Assembly: GCA_943372995.1 (NCBI GenBank)
Contig: CALSAQ010000004.1
Coordinates: 1-64,000 of the forward strand
Direction of reading: 5' to 3'
Source: CAJBVG01 sp943372995
Lineage (GTDB): Bacteria > Bacteroidota > Bacteroidia > Sphingobacteriales > Sphingobacteriaceae
Length of the DNA: 64,000 nucleotides
Under the pieces are notes generated by a model that was given only the letters and a program-made list of their open reading frames with translations, searched no databases and was not told the DNA's origin. This document shows positions 24,984-33,962 of this stretch, piece by piece. The first letter of the stretch is position 1; the number at the start of each line of letters is the position of its first letter. Position numbers and translations under genes: made by a program.

Positions 24984-25062
24984 AGATATGAGATATGAGA
25001 TGTGAGATGTGAGATATGAGTGTGATTTATTTCTCACATCTCACATCTCATATCTCATATCT
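24984..25062. repeat. Heptamer-word intergenic hairpin (site B), perfect 31-bp stem
   Basis: Bases 24984-25014 are the exact reverse complement of 25032-25062, with a 17-base loop. Each arm is four degenerate 7-base words (ATATGAG, ATATGAG, ATGTGAG, ATGTGAG). The right arm runs into the stop codon of the SRPBCC gene (25061-25063). The left arm ends 8 bases before the start codon of the DUF1275 fusion, which lies downstream on the same strand, so the element would be in that leader if the genes were co-transcribed. There is no U-run. Site C at 33963 uses the same words. Confidence 0.9.
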
Positions 25063-25594
25063 ATTTTGTCAATTGCTCATTCAGATTTTTCATATTAGTT
25101 GCCATATCTTCAGCTAACATTTTCTTTACCATAGGCATCATAATATTCATCGGGAAAGGCATTTTACTTCTGAAACCGTTTACTACTTTGGTATGTGTGC
25201 TATCAATAGCTTCGAAAGTAGTATATGCTGTATCAGTAGCTTCAAATGGAACTTTAAATCTTAATTCATAGTCGATACGTTCGTTTTCAACCATGCCAAT
25301 GATTTCTTGTTCCCCTACACCTACTTCGTCCATAGAACTTTCCCACGACGAATATGCACCAACAGTTCCATCGGTTCCATGATAGGTTACTTTTACATTA
25401 GGGTCTAACATTACCCATTTACTATAGTACTTTTGATTTTCTATCATCTTTACATAGTTATACACTTCGCTTATAGGTTTTGCGATAACTACTTCCGATT
25501 CTAAACTCATTTTCTTAGGCATAATGCCAGCAACAATTAGTACGATAACGATTAATGCGACGATTACGTACAAAATTTTCTTTAAGATGCTCAT
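25061..25594 (-). CDS. SRPBCC (START-like) ligand-binding protein
   Basis: The 177-residue protein has an N-terminal hydrophobic helix (about 5-25) that anchors it to the membrane or serves as signal. A SRPBCC/polyketide-cyclase-type domain follows, with the family features VIAKPISEVYNYVKMIEN, WESSMDEVGVGEQEI and TKVVNGFRSKMPFP. Such domains hold hydrophobic ligands in a deep cavity; no catalytic residues can be assigned. The last codons touch the long hairpin at 24984-25062. It lies downstream of the porin gene's promoter side and appears monocistronic. Confidence 0.85.
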   Translation of the reverse strand: MSILKKILYVIVALIVIVLIVAGIMPKKMSLESEVVIAKPISEVYNYVKMIENQKYYSKWVMLDPNVKVTYHGTDGTVGAYSSWESSMDEVGVGEQEIIGMVENERIDYELRFKVPFEATDTAYTTFEAIDSTHTKVVNGFRSKMPFPMNIMMPMVKKMLAEDMATNMKNLNEQLTK

Positions 25595-25644
25595 AGCTAT
25601 TAAGGTTTGGTTAATCTAATATAGCAATTTGAGTTGAAATATCC

Positions 25645-26970
25645 TTAGAATCTGAATAGTGTAGAAAAGATTATTCGATCTTCATCTTTTACTAAGTCTG
25701 CAGAATAGTTTGTTGGATTTCCAATAGGAGCATTCCATCCGTTTGTGGATGTTAATCCACCTGGGCCACTAAAATAAGGCACATTAGCATGTCTACTTAC
25801 ATATTCTATACCAAAAGTGGTGTATTCATTTGGCATATATTGCATCCCTGTAGAAATGTCCCATGCTTGAAATTGATCTCCTGGATTCTGTGTTAGCACA
25901 CCATTACCGCTTGGTAAAAGTGCTAAGTATCTTCCTGGATTATCTATATATCCACCACCAATAGTTAATGCCCATTTTTGTTGTTTGCCAAACCAAAATC
26001 TATTATATAACATCCAACTTAAAAAATTTTGCTCTGGTAAATTATTTTCACCAAATGCACTCACCCCTCCTCCTTTTTCAAATCCTAAATCAGCAGTTAA
26101 GGAAAGAGCTGCTTTAGTAATAGTTTTGTTGTTTTTATTGTTTATGTACCTAACAATAGCACTGTTGTCGGTATGAAAACGAAGTCTTTTTTGATTATTT
26201 GGAGTATCCCAACCTACATAACTACTGGTAACAAACGAATACCATTCTTTAGGCCTCCACATTACTTGATAACCAAGTCCGGGTCTTTCATTAAACATGG
26301 CGTAACTCTGCCATCCATTAATTAACCAAAGTTCTACTTTCAGTTTTTCAGTAGGAAATGCTTGAATACGCGCACCTGTAAAAAACCAAGGAGTATTATC
26401 ACTTGTGAATGATGGTTGGTAATTCCAATTTTCGAAATTATTGTATGATAACAAACCTACATATGATTTAAAAATACCAAAGTCGATGTTAACACCATGC
26501 ATTTTATTTAAGTGTATCCCCGCATAGCCTTCTGTAACATACCTCAATGCGTTGTATAAATCGAATTGACCTCGAAGAGGAGTGTTATCATTTCTAGGTA
26601 TTCCTGTAGCCCTACTTCCAAATTGCAGCATTAATTTTGCTCTTGCACCACTTTTCGGTTCATTAAATTCTGCTCCAGCTTCTATATAAGATACATTAAA
26701 TTCGTTACTTCTAAACGTAGCTGTACTTCCTGAGTTTGTATGATCAATGGGTTTATTAAATGAATAATTATAATTCATATCCATTGTTAAACCTCCAGTA
26801 ATATATTTACCCGATAGGAGTGGCTTCTGCTGCCTATTGTTACCTTGTAACCAAGTGAAATCACCCCAAGAAAATGGTTCAATTTTAATATTTGTAGTAT
26901 CAATAGATGCTATTGATGTGTGGTGCGTAAACACACCAAGTATACTGTATAGAATAAGTTTTTTTATCAT
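25645..26970 (-). CDS. Outer-membrane beta-barrel porin (BBP2/OmpL-like)
   Basis: The 441-residue protein has a signal peptide (about 1-21) and then alternates short amphipathic strands with aromatic girdle residues, ending in FSTLFRF with a terminal Phe, the usual BAM recognition signal. The pattern (FNEPKSGARAKLMLQFG, GYAGIHLNKMHGVNIDFGIF, NPGDQFQAWDISTGMQY) fits the Bacteroidota BBP2 putative porin family. It starts 5 bases after the Kup stop on the same strand, so it is probably co-transcribed and may let potassium or other ions cross the outer membrane. The ion link is inferred from position only. Confidence 0.8.
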   Translation of the reverse strand: MIKKLILYSILGVFTHHTSIASIDTTNIKIEPFSWGDFTWLQGNNRQQKPLLSGKYITGGLTMDMNYNYSFNKPIDHTNSGSTATFRSNEFNVSYIEAGAEFNEPKSGARAKLMLQFGSRATGIPRNDNTPLRGQFDLYNALRYVTEGYAGIHLNKMHGVNIDFGIFKSYVGLLSYNNFENWNYQPSFTSDNTPWFFTGARIQAFPTEKLKVELWLINGWQSYAMFNERPGLGYQVMWRPKEWYSFVTSSYVGWDTPNNQKRLRFHTDNSAIVRYINNKNNKTITKAALSLTADLGFEKGGGVSAFGENNLPEQNFLSWMLYNRFWFGKQQKWALTIGGGYIDNPGRYLALLPSGNGVLTQNPGDQFQAWDISTGMQYMPNEYTTFGIEYVSRHANVPYFSGPGGLTSTNGWNAPIGNPTNYSADLVKDEDRIIFSTLFRF

Positions 26971-26975
26971 AAAAT

Positions 26976-28916
26976 TTAGTTTTTGATTAATGTTATAGAT
27001 TGATTTTTTTGATAAACCAAAGGCACATGTTCTAGTACTACATCTGATTTGTCTAAACCAAATGCCCTTATATCGCTTTGGCCTAATTTTTTTAATATGA
27101 AATATGATTTTAATAATATTCCATCTTTTAAGGCAAATTCATTTTCTATAGATATGAATTTTTCAAACAATACAAATTTGAAGTCTAATTCAGCATTATA
27201 TTTTAATAAAGAGTCTGATTTGTATTTGATATTATATTTATTTTCATGTAAGAGATCATTAATAATTTGTTTAAAATACAATTCAGTTTTAGGTTGAATT
27301 CTAAAACCTACGTAGATATTAATTTTAAAAAGTTTATCTTCTATAAGTTCATTTACATCATAGCTTAAGGTATAAGGCTGTTCTGTTCGATGAATGTGTA
27401 GGAACCAGTAATATTCGGCTCTTTTAGGTTGATTAGAAAGAATGGAGTTAATTACCTTTTCTTCCACTTCATGCCTGTTGTTTGCTTTGGTAAGGTATAC
27501 TAGGTGGGTACAATATTTTGTAATAGCATTATCGTTAGATAATTGTTTAATTATAGTGCTGTATTGTCCAACTTCAACAAACTTTGTTAATCTGTTATTT
27601 ATTTTTCTCGAGTAGTACCATACATACATGGTTAAGAAAATAAACAATTCGAAAAATAAAAACATCCATCGTTCTTTTATCTTAGCAACATTTGTTATAA
27701 AGAATGATATTTCTACTGTACTGAAGATTAGAATAATTAATATGACTAGAATTGCATTCCATTTTCTTTTATATAATAGATAGTAAGTTAGTAGTACTGT
27801 GGTCATCATCATCGCTACGGTTATAGAAAAACCATAAGCAGCTTCCATGTGTGAAGAGCTTTTAAAATAGATAATCATCAGTACACAGCCAATCCAAAGT
27901 ATAGTATTAACACTTGGTATATATATTTGACCCTTTCTTTCTGTAGGTTGAAGTACAGTTACTCGTGGCCAAAAATTGAGATTCATTGCTTCACTAATTA
28001 AAGTATAGCTCCCGCTAATTAATGCTTGTGAGGCGATAATAGTTGCAGATGTTGCAATAAAAATTCCTGGAAGTAAAAACCATGAAGGAATAATTTCATA
28101 AAAAGGATTTCTTCCATTTAATAGTGTTTCTGGTTGGTGTAATATCCATACCGCTTGACCCAAATAGTTTACAACCAAACAAATTTTCACAAACACCCAT
28201 GTGATTCTGATATTTCTTCTACCACAATGCCCCAAATCTGAGTACAACGCTTCTGCACCTGTTGTAGCTAAGAATACAGCACCTAGTATCCAAAATCCTT
28301 GTGGGTATTCAACTAATAACTGAAAAGCATATTTAGGATTTAGTGCTTTAAGTATTGTGGGAAATGAAAAGATTTGTATTGCACCTAGTATAAATAGCAT
28401 TGAAAACCAAAGCACCATTACAGGCCCAAAAACTTTACCAACTTTTTGTGTGCCATATCTTTGAAAAAAAAACAACAAAGAGAGAATTATAATTACTATT
28501 GGAACAGTAGGAATATGTTCCATAGATGGAATCATTTCTAAACCCTCAACTGCCGATGCCACTGAAATAGGCGGTGTAATAATTCCATCAGCTAGTAATG
28601 TAGTTGCACCAAGTATTGTTGGTAATATTAATTTTTTGCTATACCTTCTTACTAACGCATATAGAGAAAATATTCCACCTTCTCCATCATTGTCGGCTTG
28701 TAGTGTTAACCAGATATATTTAAATGTAGTTTGTAAAACAAGAGTCCAAAAAATACAAGAAACTCCACCATAAACTAAATTTGGTTCAATAATTTTATCG
28801 CCAATAATTGCTTTAAAAACATATAAGGGACTTGTACCAATATCACCATATATTATCCCCAAGGCGACCAAAAGTGTTGCCGCACTTACTTTATTTAATT
28901 TGTTTTTTGCTTCCAT
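26976..28916 (-). CDS. kup: Kup-family potassium uptake transporter
   Basis: The 646-residue protein has about twelve transmembrane helices in the first 430 residues and a 200-residue cytoplasmic C-terminal domain. Family motifs include LGIIYGDIGTSPLYVFKAI at the N-terminus, GEGGIFSLYALVRR, GADGI-type LLADGIITPPISVASAVEGL and TTGAEALYSDLGHCGRRNIR. It is a proton-coupled K+ importer. Length matches Kup proteins. It is followed by the porin and preceded, on the same strand, by kdpE- and kdpD-like regulators 80 bases away, suggesting these control it. Confidence 0.96.
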   Translation of the reverse strand: MEAKNKLNKVSAATLLVALGIIYGDIGTSPLYVFKAIIGDKIIEPNLVYGGVSCIFWTLVLQTTFKYIWLTLQADNDGEGGIFSLYALVRRYSKKLILPTILGATTLLADGIITPPISVASAVEGLEMIPSMEHIPTVPIVIIILSLLFFFQRYGTQKVGKVFGPVMVLWFSMLFILGAIQIFSFPTILKALNPKYAFQLLVEYPQGFWILGAVFLATTGAEALYSDLGHCGRRNIRITWVFVKICLVVNYLGQAVWILHQPETLLNGRNPFYEIIPSWFLLPGIFIATSATIIASQALISGSYTLISEAMNLNFWPRVTVLQPTERKGQIYIPSVNTILWIGCVLMIIYFKSSSHMEAAYGFSITVAMMMTTVLLTYYLLYKRKWNAILVILIILIFSTVEISFFITNVAKIKERWMFLFFELFIFLTMYVWYYSRKINNRLTKFVEVGQYSTIIKQLSNDNAITKYCTHLVYLTKANNRHEVEEKVINSILSNQPKRAEYYWFLHIHRTEQPYTLSYDVNELIEDKLFKINIYVGFRIQPKTELYFKQIINDLLHENKYNIKYKSDSLLKYNAELDFKFVLFEKFISIENEFALKDGILLKSYFILKKLGQSDIRAFGLDKSDVVLEHVPLVYQKNQSITLIKN

Positions 28917-28995
28917 AATTATAGAAGCAAAAGTGCTCAGAAGCGTATTTGTAAAACATTAATATTTACAAAGAGATATAAAGATTTTATAAAGA

Positions 28996-29673
28996 TTAGT
29001 TGAAACGGTAGCCTATCCCGCTTGCCGTAATTATGTATTTTGGTTTATTAGGGTCGTCTTCAATTTTTTTACGAAGTTGTGCTATAAATACTCTTAGGTA
29101 TTGTGTTTCATTTAAATAGGATTGACCCCATATTTCTTTTAGAATTGTTCTGTGTGTTAAAACCTTCCCTTCGTTTTTAGCTAAAAATTGTATAAGGTTG
29201 TATTCTGTAGAAGTTAATTTAATAGCGTTATTGTTTTTTTTGAAGCTTCTGGCAATTAAATCTATTTCTAGGTTACCAACCACAATTACCTGACTGCTTT
29301 CATTAGTTATATTTCTTCGTATTGCAGATCTTATTCTAGCCAATAATTCTCCAGTTCTAAATGGTTTAGTTAGATAATCTGTTGCTCCACCATCAAGTGC
29401 TTTAATTATATTTTGTTCATCATTTTGTACTGATAGAATAATAATCGATTTATTGTACCACTCGCGTAGTTCTTTTAAAACATCTAAGCCATTGATATCT
29501 GGCAAACCAATGTCTAACAAAATTAATTCAGGAGGATGGTTCGCAGCGTTTAGTATACCTTCTTTACCAGTAGCGGCCTGAACTACTTTATAGTCGTTGC
29601 TCTCCAAAGTGATTTCTAACAATTTCCTTATGGAAGCTTCATCATCAATGATAAGAATTTCGGCCTTATTCAT
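28996..29673 (-). CDS. kdpE: KdpE-like response regulator (OmpR family)
   Basis: The 225-residue regulator has a receiver domain (acidic pocket IIDDE at 8-12, phospho-acceptor Asp54 in LLDIGLPD, conserved Lys in YLTKPF near 103) and a winged-helix DNA-binding domain (about 130-225) ending in GIGYRFN. Its overall sequence follows the KdpE subgroup (TGKEGILNAANHPPELILLD). It overlaps the kinase gene by 8 bases. No kdpFABC genes are in the window; the adjacent kup and porin are the obvious targets, though this is inference. Confidence 0.9.
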   Translation of the reverse strand: MNKAEILIIDDEASIRKLLEITLESNDYKVVQAATGKEGILNAANHPPELILLDIGLPDINGLDVLKELREWYNKSIIILSVQNDEQNIIKALDGGATDYLTKPFRTGELLARIRSAIRRNITNESSQVIVVGNLEIDLIARSFKKNNNAIKLTSTEYNLIQFLAKNEGKVLTHRTILKEIWGQSYLNETQYLRVFIAQLRKKIEDDPNKPKYIITASGIGYRFN

Positions 29674-30733
29674 TTTTTAGATTTTTAATGTAAGTGGTAT
29701 GAGTAGGAATATTAATTGTAAAACAAGCTCCCTTTTTCTCTCTATTCTTAATTGTAATGGTGCCATTATGTGCCTCAATGAAACCTTTAACAATAGATAA
29801 ACCTAAGCCCGTTCCACCAGTATTAGCATTTGGCAATCGATAGAATTTCTTGAAAATATTCTCTAAATCTTCTTCGTTAAATCCAGAACCCTCGTCATTT
29901 ATTTGCATAGTTAAGTTGTTGTTATGCAAATCAACTTCAATTAAAATAGTACTGTTTTCTGGTGTGTAGAGAATTGCATTGTAAATAATATTGTGTAACA
30001 CAGTTTCAATTAAACCAGCATCTATTTTTATTAAGGGTAACTCTTCTCTTGGTATATATATAATAGAATGAGTAGTGCTATTTGTGAAGTGTTCTGTTGT
30101 TTTAAATATTAATTCATTAATATCAGTCCAATCTTTATTCACCATAAGCATCCCCGATTCTAGTCTACTCATGTTTAATAGATTTTCTACTTGTCTGTTT
30201 AATCTTAAGCTAGCTTTTTCTATTTCGGTTAACAGTTCGTTTTTATTATTGTCGGTAAGTTTGCTGTTATTCTCTTTTAAGGTATCTACACCAGCAATAA
30301 TTGTCGCGATAGGAGTTTTTAATTCGTGCGAAAGAGAATTTAATAATGTATTGTAAAGTGTAATGCTTTTTTCTTGCTCTTCTTTATCTCTAGCTTTACT
30401 TTCTTGTTCTCTGATTTTTATAGTTAATACAGCATTTAGAACAGCAATAACAAAATACATCAGAAACATTAAAAAATCCTCAGGTGTATCTATATGAAAT
30501 GTAAAAATCGGAGGGATAAAAAAGAAGTTCCATATTACTGCACTTAATAATGCTGAAATCATTACAGGCCAAATGTCGAAAAACATAGCCAATATGGATA
30601 CAGTCATTAATAATACAAGTGCTACTACTCTGTAACCAATTAAACCAGAAGTTAAATAGCATATGATGGATGTGCTTAGTATTATTAGTATACTAAGTAT
30701 CCATTGTTTTTTTATTGATATATTTTTTCTCAT
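29666..30733 (-). CDS. Truncated KdpD-type sensor histidine kinase
   Basis: The 355-residue kinase has four N-terminal transmembrane helices (about 11-106; DUF4118, the KdpD membrane module), then HisKA with phospho-acceptor His136 in SLSHELKTPIA and an ATPase domain with N box NIIYNAILYTP, DEGSGF and TGLGLSIVKGFIEAHNG. Full-length KdpD (about 900 residues) also has N-terminal KdpD and universal-stress domains, which are missing here; such short forms are frequent in Bacteroidota. It forms a two-component pair with the overlapping kdpE gene. The input is presumably potassium or osmotic state, by homology only. Confidence 0.9.
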   Translation of the reverse strand: MRKNISIKKQWILSILIILSTSIICYLTSGLIGYRVVALVLLMTVSILAMFFDIWPVMISALLSAVIWNFFFIPPIFTFHIDTPEDFLMFLMYFVIAVLNAVLTIKIREQESKARDKEEQEKSITLYNTLLNSLSHELKTPIATIIAGVDTLKENNSKLTDNNKNELLTEIEKASLRLNRQVENLLNMSRLESGMLMVNKDWTDINELIFKTTEHFTNSTTHSIIYIPREELPLIKIDAGLIETVLHNIIYNAILYTPENSTILIEVDLHNNNLTMQINDEGSGFNEEDLENIFKKFYRLPNANTGGTGLGLSIVKGFIEAHNGTITIKNREKKGACFTINIPTHTTYIKNLKNE

Positions 30734-30788
30734 TTCGTTAATAAACGAAACTAAATTAGCTGTAGAATTATAAAGATTTTATAAAAGT

Positions 30789-31403
30789 TTAATCGCGCAC
30801 TTCTTCAATAACTTCCGTTGGGCTTTTTAATCGGCCTGCTTTATAAAAATATCTTCTGTAGTAATCTTCTCTTAAATCTGATATAATTACACCTTGAGTA
30901 GTGGACGCGTGTACAAATTTGTTATTCCCTAAATATACCCCAACATGCGATACTTGCCCTCTTCTGATTCTAAAAAACAATAAATCTCCTTCCTTCATTT
31001 CTTCCCTTGAAATGGGCTTTGTCATTTTATACATGCTCCTAGAATCGCGGGGCAATGTTCTTTTGTACACATTCTCATAGATAATACCAGTAAACCCCGA
31101 ACAATCTATGCCCTTTTTGCTTTCACCCCCATAACGATAGCGAGTTCCTAACCATTCGTATATCTGATAATAAAGCTCCAAGCTTGAGCTGGTATCAATA
31201 TCAAGGCCTGTTTTTTGGGCATGAAATGCAAATCGTAGAGTATCAGGGTCTAATACGTCTTTGTCCTTTGCTACATCCTTTTCTGAAATTTCTGGGAGCT
31301 TGTATTTTCTGTTTTTGGTTCTAGAGAATTGAGCAGAACTGTATTGTATTCCTACACAACACATTAACAATACGATCCATACTATTCTCTTCACTTTTAT
31401 CAT
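30789..31403 (-). CDS. NlpC/P60 (C40) cell-wall endopeptidase
   Basis: From the ATG at 31403 the protein has 204 residues with a signal peptide (about 1-22, ending YSSAQ). The NlpC/P60 domain fills the C-terminal 130 residues: catalytic Cys in KKGIDCSGFTG, His in VSHVGVYLG and the polar third residue in NKFVHAST. It cuts peptide stems of peptidoglycan. The in-frame ATG at 31430 would place a -7 promoter element (31413-31420) inside the gene, so the inner start is preferred, giving a very short leader. Confidence 0.9.
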   Translation of the reverse strand: MIKVKRIVWIVLLMCCVGIQYSSAQFSRTKNRKYKLPEISEKDVAKDKDVLDPDTLRFAFHAQKTGLDIDTSSSLELYYQIYEWLGTRYRYGGESKKGIDCSGFTGIIYENVYKRTLPRDSRSMYKMTKPISREEMKEGDLLFFRIRRGQVSHVGVYLGNNKFVHASTTQGVIISDLREDYYRRYFYKAGRLKSPTEVIEEVRD

Positions 31404-31412
31404 CAAATAAAC

Positions 31413-31420
31413 CAAATTTA
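31413..31420 (-). promoter_or_regulatory. Putative -7 element TAAATTTG of the NlpC/P60 gene
   Basis: On the minus strand these bases read TAAATTTG, an exact TAnnTTTG match only 9 bases before the preferred start at 31403. If used, the transcript would be almost leaderless. Confidence 0.4.
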
Positions 31421-31585
31421 GGGACATCAAAAATACGCATCTTTATTTAGAAAAGTATGATATGACTAAGTGTTATAGATACACAAAGCTTATTTTATTC
31501 AGAAAAACTGTATTTTGCTCCGAAATAGTTAAAAAATGTACTACATTCGACACAGGAGAAGGTTTATTTTTTAGCTTTTTATTAA

Positions 31586-31593
31586 TAGATTTG
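31586..31593 (+). promoter_or_regulatory. Putative promoter of pdhA (TTTA, 19 bases, TAGATTTG)
   Basis: TAGATTTG matches TAnnTTTG and is preceded at exactly 19 bases by TTTA (31563-31566), three of four bases of the -33 TTTG. The pdhA ATG is 26 bases downstream. This is the best two-part promoter seen in the window. Confidence 0.6.
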
Positions 31594-31619
31594 CGATTCT
31601 ATAGCACAAAAGAAATAAT

Positions 31620-32612
31620 ATGGCGGTAAAGATTACAAAAGAAACTTATTTAAACTGGTACGAATCGATGCAATTGATGCGTAAGTTCGAAGAGCGTGCA
31701 GGCCAATTATATGGTCAGCAAAAAATACGTGGTTTTTGCCATTTATATATTGGTCAGGAAGCAGTAGTAGCGGGAGCGATGTCTGTTTTGCGTAAAGAAG
31801 ATGGAATGATAACAGCTTATCGCGATCATGCACATGCATTGGCAAAAGGCGTTACTGCAAACGCGGTTATGGCAGAATTATACGGTAAAATTACTGGTTG
31901 TTCAAAAGGTAAAGGAGGCTCTATGCATATGTTTGATGCGGAGTGCAATTTCTTTGGTGGACACGGTATTGTTGGAGGTCAAATTCCTCTAGGAGCAGGT
32001 ATTGCTTTTGCCGAACAATATAAAGGAACTGATAATGTTTGTGTTTGTTATATGGGTGATGGTGCTGTACGTCAGGGAGCATTAAACGAAACCTTTAACA
32101 TGGCAATGTTGTGGAAATTACCAGTAATCTTTATTTGCGAAAATAATGGTTATGCAATGGGTACATCTGTGCAAAGAACCACTAACATGACAGACATCTA
32201 TAAAATAGGTTTGGGTTTCGATATGCCAAGTGCACCAGTAGATGGAATGAGTTGTGAGGCAGTACATGCAGCAATGGATGAAGCTGTTGATCGTGCAAGA
32301 AGAGGAGATGGACCTACATTTTTAGAAATAAAAACATACCGTTACAAAGGTCATTCAATGTCGGATCCAGCAAAATATCGCTCGAAAGACGAAGTTGAAG
32401 ATTACAAACAAAAAGATCCAATAGAACAAGTTCGTGCTACCATTTTGAAAAAGAAATATGCTGATGAAAAATGGATGGAAGAAATTGATCAGAAAATAAA
32501 AGATATCGTAGAGGAATCGGTGAAATTTGCTGAAGAATCTCCATATCCAGAAGCATCAGAATTATATACAGATGTATATGTTCAGAGCGACTATCCATAT
32601 ATAATGGACTAA
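31620..32612 (+). CDS. pdhA: Pyruvate dehydrogenase E1 component, alpha subunit
   Basis: The 330-residue subunit binds thiamine diphosphate, seen in the GDGAVRQGALNETFNMA to ENNGYAMGTS region (about 142-180). The phosphorylation-loop-like segment YRYKGHSMSDPAKYRSKDE is also present. Together with a beta subunit it decarboxylates pyruvate and passes the acetyl group to E2. Length is typical of E1-alpha. pdhC (E2) follows after 105 bases, but neither the E1-beta nor the E3 gene is in the window, so they must be elsewhere, as is common in Bacteroidota. Confidence 0.95.
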   Translation: MAVKITKETYLNWYESMQLMRKFEERAGQLYGQQKIRGFCHLYIGQEAVVAGAMSVLRKEDGMITAYRDHAHALAKGVTANAVMAELYGKITGCSKGKGGSMHMFDAECNFFGGHGIVGGQIPLGAGIAFAEQYKGTDNVCVCYMGDGAVRQGALNETFNMAMLWKLPVIFICENNGYAMGTSVQRTTNMTDIYKIGLGFDMPSAPVDGMSCEAVHAAMDEAVDRARRGDGPTFLEIKTYRYKGHSMSDPAKYRSKDEVEDYKQKDPIEQVRATILKKKYADEKWMEEIDQKIKDIVEESVKFAEESPYPEASELYTDVYVQSDYPYIMD

Positions 32613-32617
32613 AGGAT

Positions 32618-32711
32618 ACTGGACATAAGACTCAAGACGTAAATAAATGACTAATAGAAGTTATTGGTAAAGCGGATAAAATCTAAATACTAATATCTAA
32701 AATCTAAATAC
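32618..32711. repeat. Heptamer word runs in the pdhA-pdhC gap
   Basis: Two runs of degenerate 7-base words occur here. At 32618-32638 three words end in GAC (ACTGGAC, ATAAGAC, TCAAGAC). At 32679-32711 the words AAATCTA, AATACTA, ATATCTA, AAATCTA, AATAC create a 12-base direct repeat (32679-32690 and 32700-32711). No inverted arm is present, unlike the hairpin sites. The second run ends 6 bases before the pdhC ATG. Confidence 0.6.
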
Positions 32712-32717
32712 AAAAAA

Positions 32718-33962
32718 ATGGCTGAAGTAGTAAGAATGCCTAAAATGAGTGATACCATGACAGAAGGGGTATTGGCTAAATGGCATAAAAAAGTTGGTGA
32801 TAAAGTAAAGTCGGGCGACTTAGTTGCGGAAGTAGAAACCGATAAAGCAACGATGGATTTTGAATCGTTCCAAGAAGGTACCGTATTATATATAGGTGTA
32901 GAAGAAGGAAAGGCAGTACCAGTAGATGGTATTATTGCTGTTTTCGGCAAAGAAGGAGAAGACTATAAGAGCTTATTGAGCGACTCTGCTCCTGCGGCAA
33001 CACCTACTACAGCTCCAGCAGAAACAGCAGCACCAACTAAAGAAACTGCTGCTGTAAGCACACCAGTTGTAAGCGTAGAATCTAGCCAAAGCGATTCAAG
33101 AGTAAAGGCTTCACCATTAGCTAAAAAATTAGCAGAAGAAAAGGGAATCGACTTATCACAAGTAAAAGGTTCAGCAGAAAACGGTCGTATCATAAAAAAA
33201 GATGTGGAGAGCTTTAAACCAGGTTCATCAACACCATCAACAAAATCAGCAAACATTACTATACCTACTTTTATTGGTACAGAAAAATATACAGAAGTGC
33301 CAGTTTCACAAATGCGCAAAGTAATTGCGAAACGATTAGCAGAAAGTAAATTTTCGGCACCGCATTTCTATTTAAAGATGACGGTAGACATGACTGCTGC
33401 TATGGATGCACGTGCTAAAATGAATGAAGTAGCTCAAGTGAAAATTTCATTTAACGACATCGTATTAAAAGCGGTAGCAGTAGCATTGAAACAACATCCT
33501 AGTGTTAATTCATCATGGTTGGGCGATAGAATTCGTTATAACGAGCATGTGAATATTGGTGTTGCAGTGGCAGTAGAAGATGGCTTGTTAGTTCCTGTAG
33601 TTCGTTTTGCTGATGGGAAATCATTATCTCATATTTCAGCAGAAGTTAAAGACTTTGCACAAAAAGCAAAAGATAAAAAATTACAACCAAGTGATTGGGA
33701 AGGTTCAACATTTACAATTTCAAATTTAGGAATGTTTGGTATCGATGAGTTTACAGCAATTATTAACCCACCAGATGCTTGTATTTTAGCAGTTGGAGGA
33801 ATTCAAGCTGTTCCAGTTGTTAAAAATGGACAAGTGGTTCCAGGAAATATTATGAAACTAACGCTATCGTGTGACCATAGAGTAGTTGATGGAGCAACAG
33901 GAGCAGCGTTTTTACAAACATTAAAATCAATGTTAGAAGAACCAGTACGACTTTTAGTTTAA
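32718..33962 (+). CDS. pdhC: Pyruvate dehydrogenase E2, dihydrolipoyl acetyltransferase
   Basis: The 414-residue protein has one lipoyl domain (1-80, lipoyl-lysine in VETDKATMDFES), an Ala/Pro/Thr-rich flexible linker (about 92-125), a peripheral-subunit-binding domain (KASPLAKKLAEEKGIDLSQV, about 130-165), a second linker, and the catalytic core (about 195-414) with the active site SCDHRVVDGATGAAFL. It moves the acetyl group from E1 to CoA. Some Bacteroidota E2 proteins carry two lipoyl domains; this has one. It is co-oriented with pdhA 105 bases upstream; that gap holds heptamer word repeats. Confidence 0.95.
   Translation: MAEVVRMPKMSDTMTEGVLAKWHKKVGDKVKSGDLVAEVETDKATMDFESFQEGTVLYIGVEEGKAVPVDGIIAVFGKEGEDYKSLLSDSAPAATPTTAPAETAAPTKETAAVSTPVVSVESSQSDSRVKASPLAKKLAEEKGIDLSQVKGSAENGRIIKKDVESFKPGSSTPSTKSANITIPTFIGTEKYTEVPVSQMRKVIAKRLAESKFSAPHFYLKMTVDMTAAMDARAKMNEVAQVKISFNDIVLKAVAVALKQHPSVNSSWLGDRIRYNEHVNIGVAVAVEDGLLVPVVRFADGKSLSHISAEVKDFAQKAKDKKLQPSDWEGSTFTISNLGMFGIDEFTAIINPPDACILAVGGIQAVPVVKNGQVVPGNIMKLTLSCDHRVVDGATGAAFLQTLKSMLEEPVRLLV

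Noticed and set aside
28917..28995. Possible riboswitch (c-di-AMP or K+) before kup
   Set aside because: The 79-base gap shows no conserved core or stable multi-stem fold that I can recognise.
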